From positions 4,520,501 through 4,584,500 of the forward strand of contig NZ_CP021112.1 in assembly GCF_002119765.1 (NCBI RefSeq): a DNA stretch of 64,000 nucleotides. The letters are read 5' to 3'. The stretch is from Pseudorhodoplanes sinuspersici (lineage in GTDB: Bacteria; Pseudomonadota; Alphaproteobacteria; Rhizobiales; Xanthobacteraceae). Each line of letters begins with the position of its first letter. Position 1 is the first letter of the stretch. This document shows, one piece after another, positions 26,880 through 37,058 of this stretch. The notes under the pieces are model-generated. The model was given only the letters and a program-made list of their open reading frames with translations, was not told the origin of the DNA and made no database searches. The translations under genes were made by a program, and so were the position numbers.

Positions 26880-27458
26880 ATGGCAAAGATCGCGATCATT
26901 GTCGGACATCCGCAGGAGCAGACCTTTTGCGAGGCGCTGGCGGAAGCCTATGAACGCGGTGCCAGGGCTGCGGGGCATGAGGCCAAGCTGTTCGCGCTGG
27001 CGCACATGAGCTTCGACCCGATCCTGCGCGGGGGCTATCGCTTTGAGCAGCCGCTCGAGCCCGACCTGCGCACAGCCTATGATTGGCTCGCCGCCAGCAG
27101 TCATTGGGTGATCGTCTTTCCGCTCTGGCTCGGCGACATGCCGGCGATCCTGAAGGCTTTTCTCGAGCGTATCCTGCAGCCCGATCTGATCCTGCGGCGC
27201 GACACCGAGAGCGCGATGAACTGGCGGATCTTCGAGAACAAATCCGCCCGCCTGATCATGACCATGGGCATGCCGGTGATGGTGTATCGCCTCTGGTACT
27301 GGCCGCATGCGCTGAAGCTGTTCCGCAACAACATCCTGCATTTCATCGGCGTGAAGCCGGTGCGCGAGACGCTGTTCGGCATGGTCGCCGACGTCTCGCA
27401 CGAAAAGCGGGAGCGGTGGCTGAAAGAGGTCGAGGCGCTGGGCAAGGCCGGCGCGTGA
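26880..27458 (+). CDS. NAD(P)H-dependent flavodoxin-fold oxidoreductase
   Basis: Soluble flavoprotein of 192 residues resembling NAD(P)H:quinone oxidoreductases (KefF/MdaB/NQO1 type). The N-terminus I-A-I-I-V-G-H-P-Q-E-Q-T-F-C forms the FMN/FAD phosphate loop. V-F-P-L-W-L-G-D-M-P-A-I-L-K-A-F-L-E near 75-95 is the second flavin loop. T-M-G-M-P near 125 replaces the usual T-x-G family loop. The ATG at 26880 starts M-A-K-I-A-I-I; five upstream codons are probably not translated. Electron acceptor unknown. Confidence 0.85.
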   Translation: MAKIAIIVGHPQEQTFCEALAEAYERGARAAGHEAKLFALAHMSFDPILRGGYRFEQPLEPDLRTAYDWLAASSHWVIVFPLWLGDMPAILKAFLERILQPDLILRRDTESAMNWRIFENKSARLIMTMGMPVMVYRLWYWPHALKLFRNNILHFIGVKPVRETLFGMVADVSHEKRERWLKEVEALGKAGA

Positions 27459-27483
27459 GCGCAGCGGCATCGCCGCGTCCCCG

Positions 27484-27831
27484 TCATGGCGCATCCGGCC
27501 CGATGTCGCTCTCCGTCGCCTTTGACATCACACGCTTGTGCCATGCTTCCAGCGCCGCCCATTCGTCTTCGTTGCGCGCCATCATCTCGTCGAAGGTGAG
27601 GCCCTCGGCCTGGCCTTCGTCGAAGCCCTCCAGGAAGGCCAGCGCCTCCGGCGGCACCAGCGACAAGGCGGGCATGCAGGTGCGCGGATCGCCTTTGCAG
27701 GCCTTTCGGCGACGGCAGGCCCGCGTTCCGCAAAAGCGCCAGAGACAATAGAGGTCGGAAAGCCGTCGCGCGGCGGTGTGCAGTGTGAGGCGGCGTTTGG
27801 TCCGCGGGGTGGATCGTTTTGAACGTGACAT
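27484..27831 (-). CDS. Small Cys-containing hypothetical protein
   Basis: Protein of 115 residues starting M-S-R-S-K-R-S-T-P-R. The basic N-terminal half has C-G-T-R-A-C-R-R-R-K-A-C-K-G-D-P and a following C, perhaps a small metal site. The C-terminal half is acidic and helical (F-D-E-G-Q-A-E-G-L-T-F-D-E-M-M-A). The frame stays open to 28377, but that part is repeat DNA; the ATG at 27831 has GGAGACTTCA before it. I recall related small proteins in Bradyrhizobium relatives, function unknown. It converges on the oxidoreductase gene. Confidence 0.65.
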   Translation of the reverse strand: MSRSKRSTPRTKRRLTLHTAARRLSDLYCLWRFCGTRACRRRKACKGDPRTCMPALSLVPPEALAFLEGFDEGQAEGLTFDEMMARNEDEWAALEAWHKRVMSKATESDIGPDAP

Positions 27832-27849
27832 TGAAGTCTCCCTGATTGT

Positions 27850-27940
27850 CCGCTCGTCCCCGCGGAGGCGGGGACCCAGGGGTTTGAGCAACTTGATCGC
27901 TTGTGGCTTTCTGGATTCCCGCCCTCGCGGGAATGAGCGG
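27850..27940. repeat. Intergenic palindromic (REP-like) element
   Basis: Two perfect hairpins, GTCCCCGC-N4-GCGGGGAC (27856-27875) and ATTCCCGC-N4-GCGGGAAT (27915-27934), lie inside an outer pair CCGCTC / GAGCGG. A degraded relative in the opposite orientation lies at 53898-53943. The following GC-rich stretch to 28256 holds no convincing gene. Confidence 0.7.
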
Positions 27941-28256
27941 AGCAAGATGTGAAAGCCGGGATCAGCAAGGCGTGCGTCATCGCCCCTGTTGTTTGAGGCG
28001 CGGGGGCGCCTTGCACGCATCCCTTCGCGTGGCACGCAAAGGGCGAGGGGACGGAGCACCGGGCGGCGCACCTGTCCTTCAGTTGAGCCGCGCTGCCTTG
28101 CGACAACGCGGGCGCCTCCCGGCGCTCCGTCGTGACGTTTATGCGGCGCCGGGCCGCGCTTCGCGCGCGGTTCGTATCGAAACGAACCGCGTGTCAGCCG
28201 GCTCCCGGCAGAGGCTCTTAGTGGCCTCGGGCGGAGCCCCGGCGCCGCCCGGGGCC

Positions 28257-28409
28257 GGCTTGCGAGGCCGGACGCGGGCGCCACACCTGACGTCGCGTTT
28301 GCGACATCAGCCGAAACAGGATCGGCTCGCGCGAGCGCGCCAGCCCCGTCTCGGCGATCCCACGCAAGCCGGAGCAACCGGTTTTTGCGTCCCTCACGCG
28401 GGATCGGCG
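28257..28409 (+). repeat. ~153 bp direct repeat, left copy
   Basis: Matches 29362-29513 with 8 substitutions and one single-base gap by my alignment (about 94% identity). After both copies a G-rich segment and a T-run follow (to about 28457 and 29560), so homology may extend. The two copies flank the deaminase gene. Long open frames across each copy are only a by-product of high GC. Confidence 0.8.
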
Positions 28410-28585
28410 GCTAGGACTATAATCCAGATCCGGCAGGGCGGGGATAAGTTTTTTTTGTGCGATCGCCGGCCCGATTGGCAGCGCCGATCCGCCGGCCTGA
28501 ATCCACCGTCGAACGGAATGAGCCCTTTGTTTTAACCTTTGGAGGCTTCAATCCCGCGGTCAGAATAAAAACCAAGGGAAGCGCC

Positions 28586-29326
28586 ATGACCCAATGCCAG
28601 TGCGGTCACTCAACATGCGATCACGTGCCGAGCCACTTGCCGGATGCCGGACGGCGCGCGTTCTTCGGCGCGGCGGCGGCCGCCGCCGTCACCGTGGCCA
28701 CGACATCGGCGCTGCAGGCGCAGACATCCGGCGTCGGCGTCACCGCGGACAAGCTGCCGGCCGGCAAGCGCGCCTTCATGGAGGAGGCGACGCGGCTCGC
28801 CATCGAGTCGGTTGAGAAAGGCTGGGGCGGACCATTCGGCGCGGTGATCGTGAAGGACGGCGAGATCATCGGCCGCGGCCAGAACCGCGTGCTGCTCACC
28901 GGCATTCCGGTCTATCACGCCGAGATCACCGCGATCATGGATGCGTCGGCGCGGCTCAACCCGAAGGCGCTGCTCGGCAGCGACTACGGCGCCGGCACCA
29001 TCCTGGAGATGATCCCGCGTCCTGCCGGCTCGCCCGACCCGGTGCCGGAGCGCGCGAAAATGCTGAGCGGCTGCGAGATCTATATCAACGGCGCGCCGTG
29101 CCCGATGTGCATGAGCGCGATCTACTGGTCGCGCATCGACCATGTCTATTTCGCCGCCAGCCTGAAGGACACCAGCGCCATCGGCTTCGACGACGCCTTC
29201 CAGTACGAGGATTTCGCCAAGCCGTGGGCGGACCGGCGTATCGCGGTGACCGAAAATTTCGAACGCGACACCGGCCTGAAAGCGTATGCGGCGTGGATGA
29301 ACAAGACGGACCGGCATCCGTATTGA
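28586..29326 (+). CDS. Tat-exported cytidine/guanine deaminase-like protein
   Basis: Zinc-dependent deaminase-fold protein of 246 residues. The zinc site is complete: H111-A-E113 in P-V-Y-H-A-E-I-T-A-I and P-C-P-M-C at 171-175, as in guanine deaminase and tRNA adenosine deaminase relatives. Unusually it has a twin-arginine signal (R23-R24-A-F-F-G-A-A-A) ending near A-L-Q-A-Q-T, so it should act outside the cytoplasm. Before the Tat motif lies C-Q-C-G-H-S-T-C-D-H, a Cys/His-rich segment. AAGGGAAG precedes the ATG. Direct repeats bound the gene on both sides. Confidence 0.85.
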   Translation: MTQCQCGHSTCDHVPSHLPDAGRRAFFGAAAAAAVTVATTSALQAQTSGVGVTADKLPAGKRAFMEEATRLAIESVEKGWGGPFGAVIVKDGEIIGRGQNRVLLTGIPVYHAEITAIMDASARLNPKALLGSDYGAGTILEMIPRPAGSPDPVPERAKMLSGCEIYINGAPCPMCMSAIYWSRIDHVYFAASLKDTSAIGFDDAFQYEDFAKPWADRRIAVTENFERDTGLKAYAAWMNKTDRHPY

Positions 29327-29361
29327 TGGCGCCGTATTAATCGCCTGCATCAGCCCCGGCG

Positions 29362-29513
29362 GGCTTGCGAAGCCGGACGCGGGCGCCACACCTGACATCG
29401 CTTTCGCGACATCAGCCGAAACAGGATCGGCTCGCGTGAGTGCGCCAGCCCTGTCCCGGCGATCCCACGCAAGCCGGAGCAACCGGTTTTGCGTCCCTCA
29501 CGCGGGATCGGCG
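29362..29513 (+). repeat. ~153 bp direct repeat, right copy
   Basis: Second copy of the repeat at 28257, same orientation, 35 bases after the deaminase stop. Distance between copy starts is 1105 bases, enclosing the deaminase gene. Confidence 0.8.
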
Positions 29514-29599
29514 AGGGCAAGATTACGGCCGTGCGAGACGAGGGGGACAAGATTTTTTGAAAGGGCGCGCGTGGACGGAAGCCGCTGTCATCGCGGGAC

Positions 29600-29690
29600 C
29601 TGACCCGGCCGAGCACGTCACTGTCATGGCGGGCTTGTCCCGACGATGCTTGTCACTGTCATGGCCGGGCTTGACCCGGCCATCCACGTC
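29600..29690. repeat. REP-like palindromes in a 597-base intergenic region
   Basis: A perfect hairpin ATGGCCGGG-N5-CCCGGCCAT lies at 29661-29683, with a related half copy (GTCACTGTCATGG repeated) just upstream. Bases 29691-29923 are lower in GC and hold no gene I can support; the promoter of the next genes must be here. Confidence 0.65.
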
Positions 29691-29923
29691 TTTTGCCAAT
29701 GCGATACGGGGATAACTGGGAAGCAGCAACACATCGGAGTTGCCGAATCAGCTGCGGCTTCCCAAAGTGGGAGAAGTGATTCGGATCGACCACGGCAATG
29801 GCGATCTGGAATCAGCAAACAAGGCTTATGTTCGCTAGAATCTTCTCAGTTGACGAGTCGGTTTGTATCAAGAGCCGGAGAAAAGTCTAGCGCACATACG
29901 TCGCAAATCACAGGAGTGATACG

Positions 29924-29983
29924 ATGACGACGGAGTGTGACGATTGTTCCAACTGGTCGGGCCTTTCGCCCGTCTGCAAGTGA
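29924..29983 (+). CDS. 19-residue Cys-containing ORF
   Basis: ATG at 29924 is preceded by AGGAG with 7 nt spacing and ends at TGA 29983. The peptide is MTTECDDCSNWSGLSPVCK: C-x2-C then a third Cys, Trp in the middle. It lies 12 bases before the 208-residue gene, which has its own GGAGG, so the two are probably co-transcribed. It could be a real microprotein, or a leader peptide for the next gene. Not recognised; too short for homology by eye. Confidence 0.4.
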   Translation: MTTECDDCSNWSGLSPVCK

Positions 29984-29995
29984 TCGGAGGCGAGG

Positions 29996-30622
29996 ATGCC
30001 AACGATTGCTCTGCCGACCTTCCTCAAAATCTTGGGAAAGAGTTCGCCACAGAAAGTCACAGAATATAGCCGTTACTTAAAACCTGGCGGCTACAATTTC
30101 TACCACTCGCTGCATGACGCTGCGTATGCGCATACGATCGGCGGCGAGAGCTTCGAGGAATGTTTGGACAGTATTAAAGCCATTCCTCGGGTGTCGGAGC
30201 AGAAGTATAACGTCAATGCCTTCAAGCAGCTTGGCAAGTGGATCACGAAGAGCGGCGGCGCCAGCTTTTTCGCCGCCCCGGCAACGACGGTCGCATCGCC
30301 GAAGGGACACATCACCGTGAAGCTGCAGCCCGCGTTTGGTTGCGTCATCAGCGGCGAGCGCTGGCTCCTGCAGCTCTTCTATGCGAAGGACGCTACGCTC
30401 TCGAGGAGCGCGGTCTCGCTCGGCAAGCGCATGATGGAAAAGCACCTGGCGGTCGGCGACTTCGCTGATTGCAAGGTCGGCATCCTCGACCTTCGTAAAC
30501 GCGAGGTTCTGAGTCCGCAGTTGGACGAACTCGCCATGGATCTTCTTCTCGACTCGGAATTCGGCTGGATCGACAGCTTCTTCGAGGCGCGGAAGGAACA
30601 GGTCAAGAAAGCCGCAGCGTAG
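29996..30622 (+). CDS. Hypothetical protein, 208 residues
   Basis: Soluble protein without signal peptide or membrane segment. Visible features: Y-L-K-P-G-G-Y-N-F-Y-H-S-L-H-D-A-A near 28-44, G-K-W-I-T-K-S-G-G-A-S-F-F near 79-91, V-K-L-Q-P-A-F-G-C-V-I near 108-118, and an Ile/Leu-rich C-terminal helix ending K-K-A-A-A. Mixed alpha/beta, weakly basic. GGAGG is 5 nt before the ATG. It follows the 19-codon ORF. I do not recognise the family. Context is accessory, beside repeats and a nuclease-like gene. Confidence 0.7.
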   Translation: MPTIALPTFLKILGKSSPQKVTEYSRYLKPGGYNFYHSLHDAAYAHTIGGESFEECLDSIKAIPRVSEQKYNVNAFKQLGKWITKSGGASFFAAPATTVASPKGHITVKLQPAFGCVISGERWLLQLFYAKDATLSRSAVSLGKRMMEKHLAVGDFADCKVGILDLRKREVLSPQLDELAMDLLLDSEFGWIDSFFEARKEQVKKAAA

Positions 30623-30766
30623 TCGCCCGCATGCAACGAAAGTCTCCGGGCGTTACGCCAGGCGACTGTGCGCAGTCTGGTTTTAATTTCAGTTCATCTG
30701 AGCTGCGCTTGCTAGCGAATTTATTTCAGCCGCGGGCTTCTTGCAGCCTTACGAAAAAGCTAAACT

Positions 30767-31633
30767 ATGGCCGAATTCAAATTGCACTCATGGTCGGCGA
30801 GAAACCCGCTGGCGATAATTGCGCTATTTATCTCGCTTATATACGGAATGAGTGCGCTATTGCTCGGAACATCAGTAGAAAACTTGACAACGCAAAATCA
30901 AACCGTGCTTGTCATCTTCATAGTTGGATTTCCCGTTGTCGTTTTGACGGTGTTCACTTGGTTAGTCTCGCAACATCACACGAAGCTCTATGGCCCATCA
31001 GACTTCCGGAGCGACAAAAGCTTTTTGGATGCCGGTCGTAACGCTCCGTCTGAGGAAGTGGGTAAGCGGCTAGAAGCGGAATTGGCGAGTGATTCTCCTA
31101 TTGAGAAGTCAGATTCATCGCCGGAGCAGGCAGCAACATCATTAGAAATCAGGAAGACGCCGGAGGAAAAAGTCGAAGGGATAATCTTCGCAAAGGGCGT
31201 CGCGCGCTCGCAGCAGTTAAGTAAGGCTTTTCTCGCTGAAAGTCTCGTCTTTCAGGCGCTGCAATCAGAGTTTGGAGGATCGATCAGACGAGAAGTGGTT
31301 GTGTCAGGTGTGCACATCGACGGGCTTATATACACTCCGGACGGGAGCGTAGTAATTGTCGAGGTTAAGATATTCTCTGATCGATACGCAGAAGTATTTC
31401 GTCGTATTCGAGACGCGAGAAGCTTTCTTCAATCAGCGGAAGTCGCATTGCAGAGAGAGGGGATCGTGGGTGCAAAATCTCTGCTGGCAATTGTGATAGA
31501 CGGAAATACAGGGCGACTATCCGAGCTGCGTTCGAAATTACAAAATTATTCTCGAGAAGAAGACCCGATCCAAATACGAATGTTCGGTTTGCAGGAGCTA
31601 ATTTCGCAATTCGGTCTTGCGGAAAAATCGTGA
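30767..31633 (+). CDS. Membrane-anchored PD-(D/E)XK nuclease-like protein
   Basis: Protein of 288 residues with two N-terminal membrane helices (about 14-34 and 46-68), an acidic Ser/Pro/Glu linker (about 85-135) and a C-terminal domain. That domain has E158 in a helix, D185 in V-H-I-D-G-L-I-Y, and E199-V-K201 in V-V-I-V-E-V-K. This is the E-D-ExK layout of restriction-endonuclease-fold proteins (NERD/Mrr-like). Codons such as ATA and TTA are frequent, unlike the neighbours, which suggests transfer. A role in defence or DNA processing at the membrane is inference. It ends 70 bases before the uvrA stop. Confidence 0.72.
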   Translation: MAEFKLHSWSARNPLAIIALFISLIYGMSALLLGTSVENLTTQNQTVLVIFIVGFPVVVLTVFTWLVSQHHTKLYGPSDFRSDKSFLDAGRNAPSEEVGKRLEAELASDSPIEKSDSSPEQAATSLEIRKTPEEKVEGIIFAKGVARSQQLSKAFLAESLVFQALQSEFGGSIRREVVVSGVHIDGLIYTPDGSVVIVEVKIFSDRYAEVFRRIRDARSFLQSAEVALQREGIVGAKSLLAIVIDGNTGRLSELRSKLQNYSREEDPIQIRMFGLQELISQFGLAEKS

Positions 31634-31703
31634 AATACCGATGGGGTCGCATGAGGGGAAATAAGTTTTTCCAGTTCGGTATCAGCCATGCGACCAAAAG
31701 CGC

Positions 31704-34655
<2,952 letters not shown>

Positions 34656-34738
34656 GCAGCCGGATCTTCGGGCCTGGAGGTCATTAATTCAGGGCGGCGG
34701 AGGTCCGGCGCGCGGAAGGCAGGCGGGCGGACAGATGC

Positions 34739-34753
34739 GAACATAGTAAGAAC
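34739..34753 (-). promoter_or_regulatory. LexA (SOS) box of uvrA
   Basis: GAAC-ATAGTAA-GAAC: the alphaproteobacterial LexA motif GTTC-N7-GTTC read on the minus strand, 84 bases before the uvrA ATG. The only other exact copy noticed is in front of ssb. Confidence 0.75.
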
Positions 34754-34841
34754 GGCGGCAATGCGCTAGTGCCCGCCGACGCACTGCTGCCATCTGGGGA
34801 CAAGTGGGCGGCGCCGGCTGGCCGGGATCATGTCAAAAACA

Positions 34842-34870
34842 AAAGGGCCGGCGTGAAGCCGGCCCTTTGG
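34842..34870 (-). terminator. Terminator of the first porin gene
   Basis: Minus-strand stem AAGGGCCGGC / GCCGGCCCTT with a short loop, followed by T-rich sequence. A 34-base block including it recurs identically at 35855-35888. Confidence 0.85.
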
Positions 34871-34895
34871 CAATGTCGTGCCGCTGCGAGGCGGA

Positions 34896-35690
34896 TCAGT
34901 ATCGTGCGACAACCGGCGAGACCGGCGTCTTGCCCCAGTCGAACTTGTAATTCAGTCCAGCTTTGAGCGTGTGGACCGAGTCGAGTTCATGGCGCCAGCA
35001 GAAGGTGGCACCGCCTGACGTGCCGCAAACATCGGCGTCTTTCAGGTCGATAAACAGATACTCGATTTTTACGCTCCAGTTGTTGAGCCAAGCCCATTCA
35101 ATGCCGCCGCCGACGGCCCAGGTCGTGAGCGTCTCGTTGTTCGTTGCGTTGATGAGACCGCCGCCGCAGCCGCCAGTCGAGCAGTTGTCGAACGTTGCCC
35201 GATTGAGATTGACGAATGCCGCGCCGCCCTTGGCATAGAGCATGACGCGATCCCAAGCATAGCCAAGCCGGCCACCGGCGAAGCCGTACCATTCGCCCAC
35301 CCTGGCGCTCGAAAGCGTATCCAGGGCCGGGCTCAAGGGATCGGCCGCCAGGCCATCCAGCTTGATGTAGCCAAATTCGCCCTCGATGCCCCAAACCCAT
35401 GGCGAACCGACAGCCTGCCAATTCCAGCCGATCGTGCCGCCGCCAATGAAGCTGGAATCCAGCCCATGCGACCAGGACGAACCGGCAACATTGTAACCAT
35501 CCAGGTCGGTACTGTTTGCGTCACCGCCCCAAGCGCCACCTGCGAAGCCGCCGATATAGAAACCGGTCCAGTTGTAAATAACGGGCGCGGGTGGAGGAGC
35601 CTTATAGGCGGGACGCAAGTCCGCCGCGCTGACCGGCATACAGAGTGCGTAACCAATGAGTGCTGTGATTCCCAATCGAGTTTGCCACAT
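34896..35690 (-). CDS. Omp31/Omp25-like outer membrane beta-barrel protein (copy 1)
   Basis: Porin-like protein of 264 residues. The signal peptide ends M-P-V-S-A-A-D near 19. The mature protein starts L-R-P-A-Y-K-A-P-P-P-A-P, then Y-N-W-T-G-F-Y-I-G-G, the hallmark of rhizobial Omp25/Omp31 proteins. Alternating aromatic strands follow, and it ends F-D-W-G-K-T-P-V-S-P-V-V-A-R-Y with the C-terminal Tyr expected for barrel assembly. GGGGGA precedes the ATG at 35690. Two close cysteine pairs are present in predicted loops. Paralogue of the next gene; role probably envelope integrity. Confidence 0.9.
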   Translation of the reverse strand: MWQTRLGITALIGYALCMPVSAADLRPAYKAPPPAPVIYNWTGFYIGGFAGGAWGGDANSTDLDGYNVAGSSWSHGLDSSFIGGGTIGWNWQAVGSPWVWGIEGEFGYIKLDGLAADPLSPALDTLSSARVGEWYGFAGGRLGYAWDRVMLYAKGGAAFVNLNRATFDNCSTGGCGGGLINATNNETLTTWAVGGGIEWAWLNNWSVKIEYLFIDLKDADVCGTSGGATFCWRHELDSVHTLKAGLNYKFDWGKTPVSPVVARY

Positions 35691-35861
35691 GGTGTCCCCC
35701 GTCGGCATAAAACTCTTGGTGCAGCCAATATACATGTATTCCGTGGGAGTAGCGTGATGTTTCAGCAACGCTCATTAAAAAACGTAACCTCTGTTTGCTC
35801 GAGCAAATTTTGTTGCTTGACAGTGTAGGTGTTTTTTTGCCGCCGACTCACTGCCAAAACA

Positions 35862-35889
35862 AAAGGGCCGGCGTGAAGCCGGCCCTTTG
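35862..35889 (-). terminator. Terminator of the second porin gene
   Basis: Identical in sequence to the hairpin at 34842, 25 bases after the second porin stop. The gap 35691-35861 has the promoter of the first porin; a minus-strand AT-rich run lies near 35770-35840. Confidence 0.85.
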
Positions 35890-35913
35890 ATCGTTGGATG
35901 AACGCTCGGGGGA

Positions 35914-36687
35914 TCAGTATTTCGCCATCACCGGGGCCGGGGTCTTGCCCCAATTGAAGGTGTAGTTCAGGCGGCCCATGATGGTGTGGATCTGCGTATC
36001 GAAGTCGATGTAGCTGGCGGGGGAGCCATTGGTTTGAGTGGTGAGCTTATCGCCCATCGTCAGGTCGTAGTAATTGTATTCGACCGCGAAGCTCCAGTTC
36101 GGCGCGAAGGCATATTCAACGCCGCCGCCAACCGTCCAGCCGCTGGCATTGCCAGAGACGGAGGAGGTGACGCCGTTCGTCGCATTCAGCGTGGAGAGTT
36201 CGACACTGGCGCCGGCCCAGCCACCCTTGGCGTAAGCGAGCCAGCGATCCCAGGCATAACCGATCTGACCGGTTACTGAATACAGCTGGTCGATGTCGGT
36301 GGTGCGGAAGCGATCCGGGAAGCCGAGATTGGCAAGCGCGACCGACGCTTCGGTGATCTGCAGGTCCGTACCGGACCACATGCCTTCGACACCGAGAACC
36401 CAGTTGCCCCATTGCCCGCGCCAGCCAACCTGACCACCGGCGATCCAGTTATCTTTGCTGTGGGTGTTGTTGATGAAGAGGCCGTTGATCGTCGCATCGG
36501 TTGCCCAATCGGCATCCATGAATGCGCCGCCGACCTGACCGCCGATATAGAGACCCGACCAGTTGTAAATCGTTACCGGCGGCGGAGCCGGCGGTGCCTT
36601 GTACACCGGCCGAGCCATGTCGGCAGCTTGTGCCGCGCCGAAGCTGAGCGCCGCCGCGACGACGGTTGTTGAAACGAGAAGCCGCAT
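35914..36687 (-). CDS. Omp31/Omp25-like outer membrane beta-barrel protein (copy 2)
   Basis: Porin-like protein of 257 residues, paralogous to the preceding gene. Signal peptide to about residue 20 (S-F-G-A-A-Q-A), then A-R-P-V-Y-K-A-P-P-A-P-P and Y-N-W-S-G-L-Y-I-G-G. Barrel strands end with F-N-W-G-K-T-P-A-P-V-M-A-K-Y. No cysteines were seen in the mature part, unlike copy 1. GGGGGG precedes the ATG at 36687. The two genes share strand, layout and terminator, so they arose by duplication, but have diverged clearly in loops. Confidence 0.9.
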   Translation of the reverse strand: MRLLVSTTVVAAALSFGAAQAADMARPVYKAPPAPPPVTIYNWSGLYIGGQVGGAFMDADWATDATINGLFINNTHSKDNWIAGGQVGWRGQWGNWVLGVEGMWSGTDLQITEASVALANLGFPDRFRTTDIDQLYSVTGQIGYAWDRWLAYAKGGWAGASVELSTLNATNGVTSSVSGNASGWTVGGGVEYAFAPNWSFAVEYNYYDLTMGDKLTTQTNGSPASYIDFDTQIHTIMGRLNYTFNWGKTPAPVMAKY

Positions 36688-37058
36688 ATTCAAACCCCCC
36701 AATGTTGCGAGCGCAACGTCAGAAAACGAACGCGGCATCAACGACAACATTTCGATTTAGTTTCAGCTCAAAAGAGCGAAATTCGACTGTGTTGCAATTG
36801 AGCGACGTTCAGCCAATCGCCTAGGTTGTTACAATAACAATCACGCGTTTTCTCGCTAGGACTTTTCTGCAACATTCTCATCAAATTGCAAAGATGGTGC
36901 GTTGATAGGGGTTGACAACAACTGAGCGGTACTACGTTCCAGAAATTTCGAAGCAAAATTTATGGCGAAGTTATTTCTTCTATGAGCGCTGTGCGGAACT
37001 TTGTTTGTTCCGAGTCGTTCAAGACAGTTGGCGGGGTAGATTCGGAAAAGGGTTCTCC
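36688..37058. promoter_or_regulatory. AT-rich divergent region between porin 2 and ku
   Basis: This 371-base gap is clearly richer in A and T than the flanks. A TTGACA at 36913-36918 could be a -35 element for ku, without a convincing -10. GTTC-N6-GTTC near 37008 is one base too short for a LexA box. No gene is supported. Confidence 0.4.

Noticed and set aside
27832-28377. N-terminal extension of the small Cys protein to 297 residues
   Set aside because: The extension lies in REP and direct-repeat DNA; a similar frame exists in the other repeat copy, and a good ribosome site precedes the ATG at 27831.
28610-29482. 290-codon minus-strand frame across the deaminase and right repeat
   Set aside because: Antisense to a gene with complete zinc-site motifs; it begins in repeat DNA.
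37005-37022. GTTC-CGAGTC-GTTC upstream of ku as a LexA box
   Set aside because: The spacer is 6, not 7 bases; alphaproteobacterial LexA boxes need N7. Not called.
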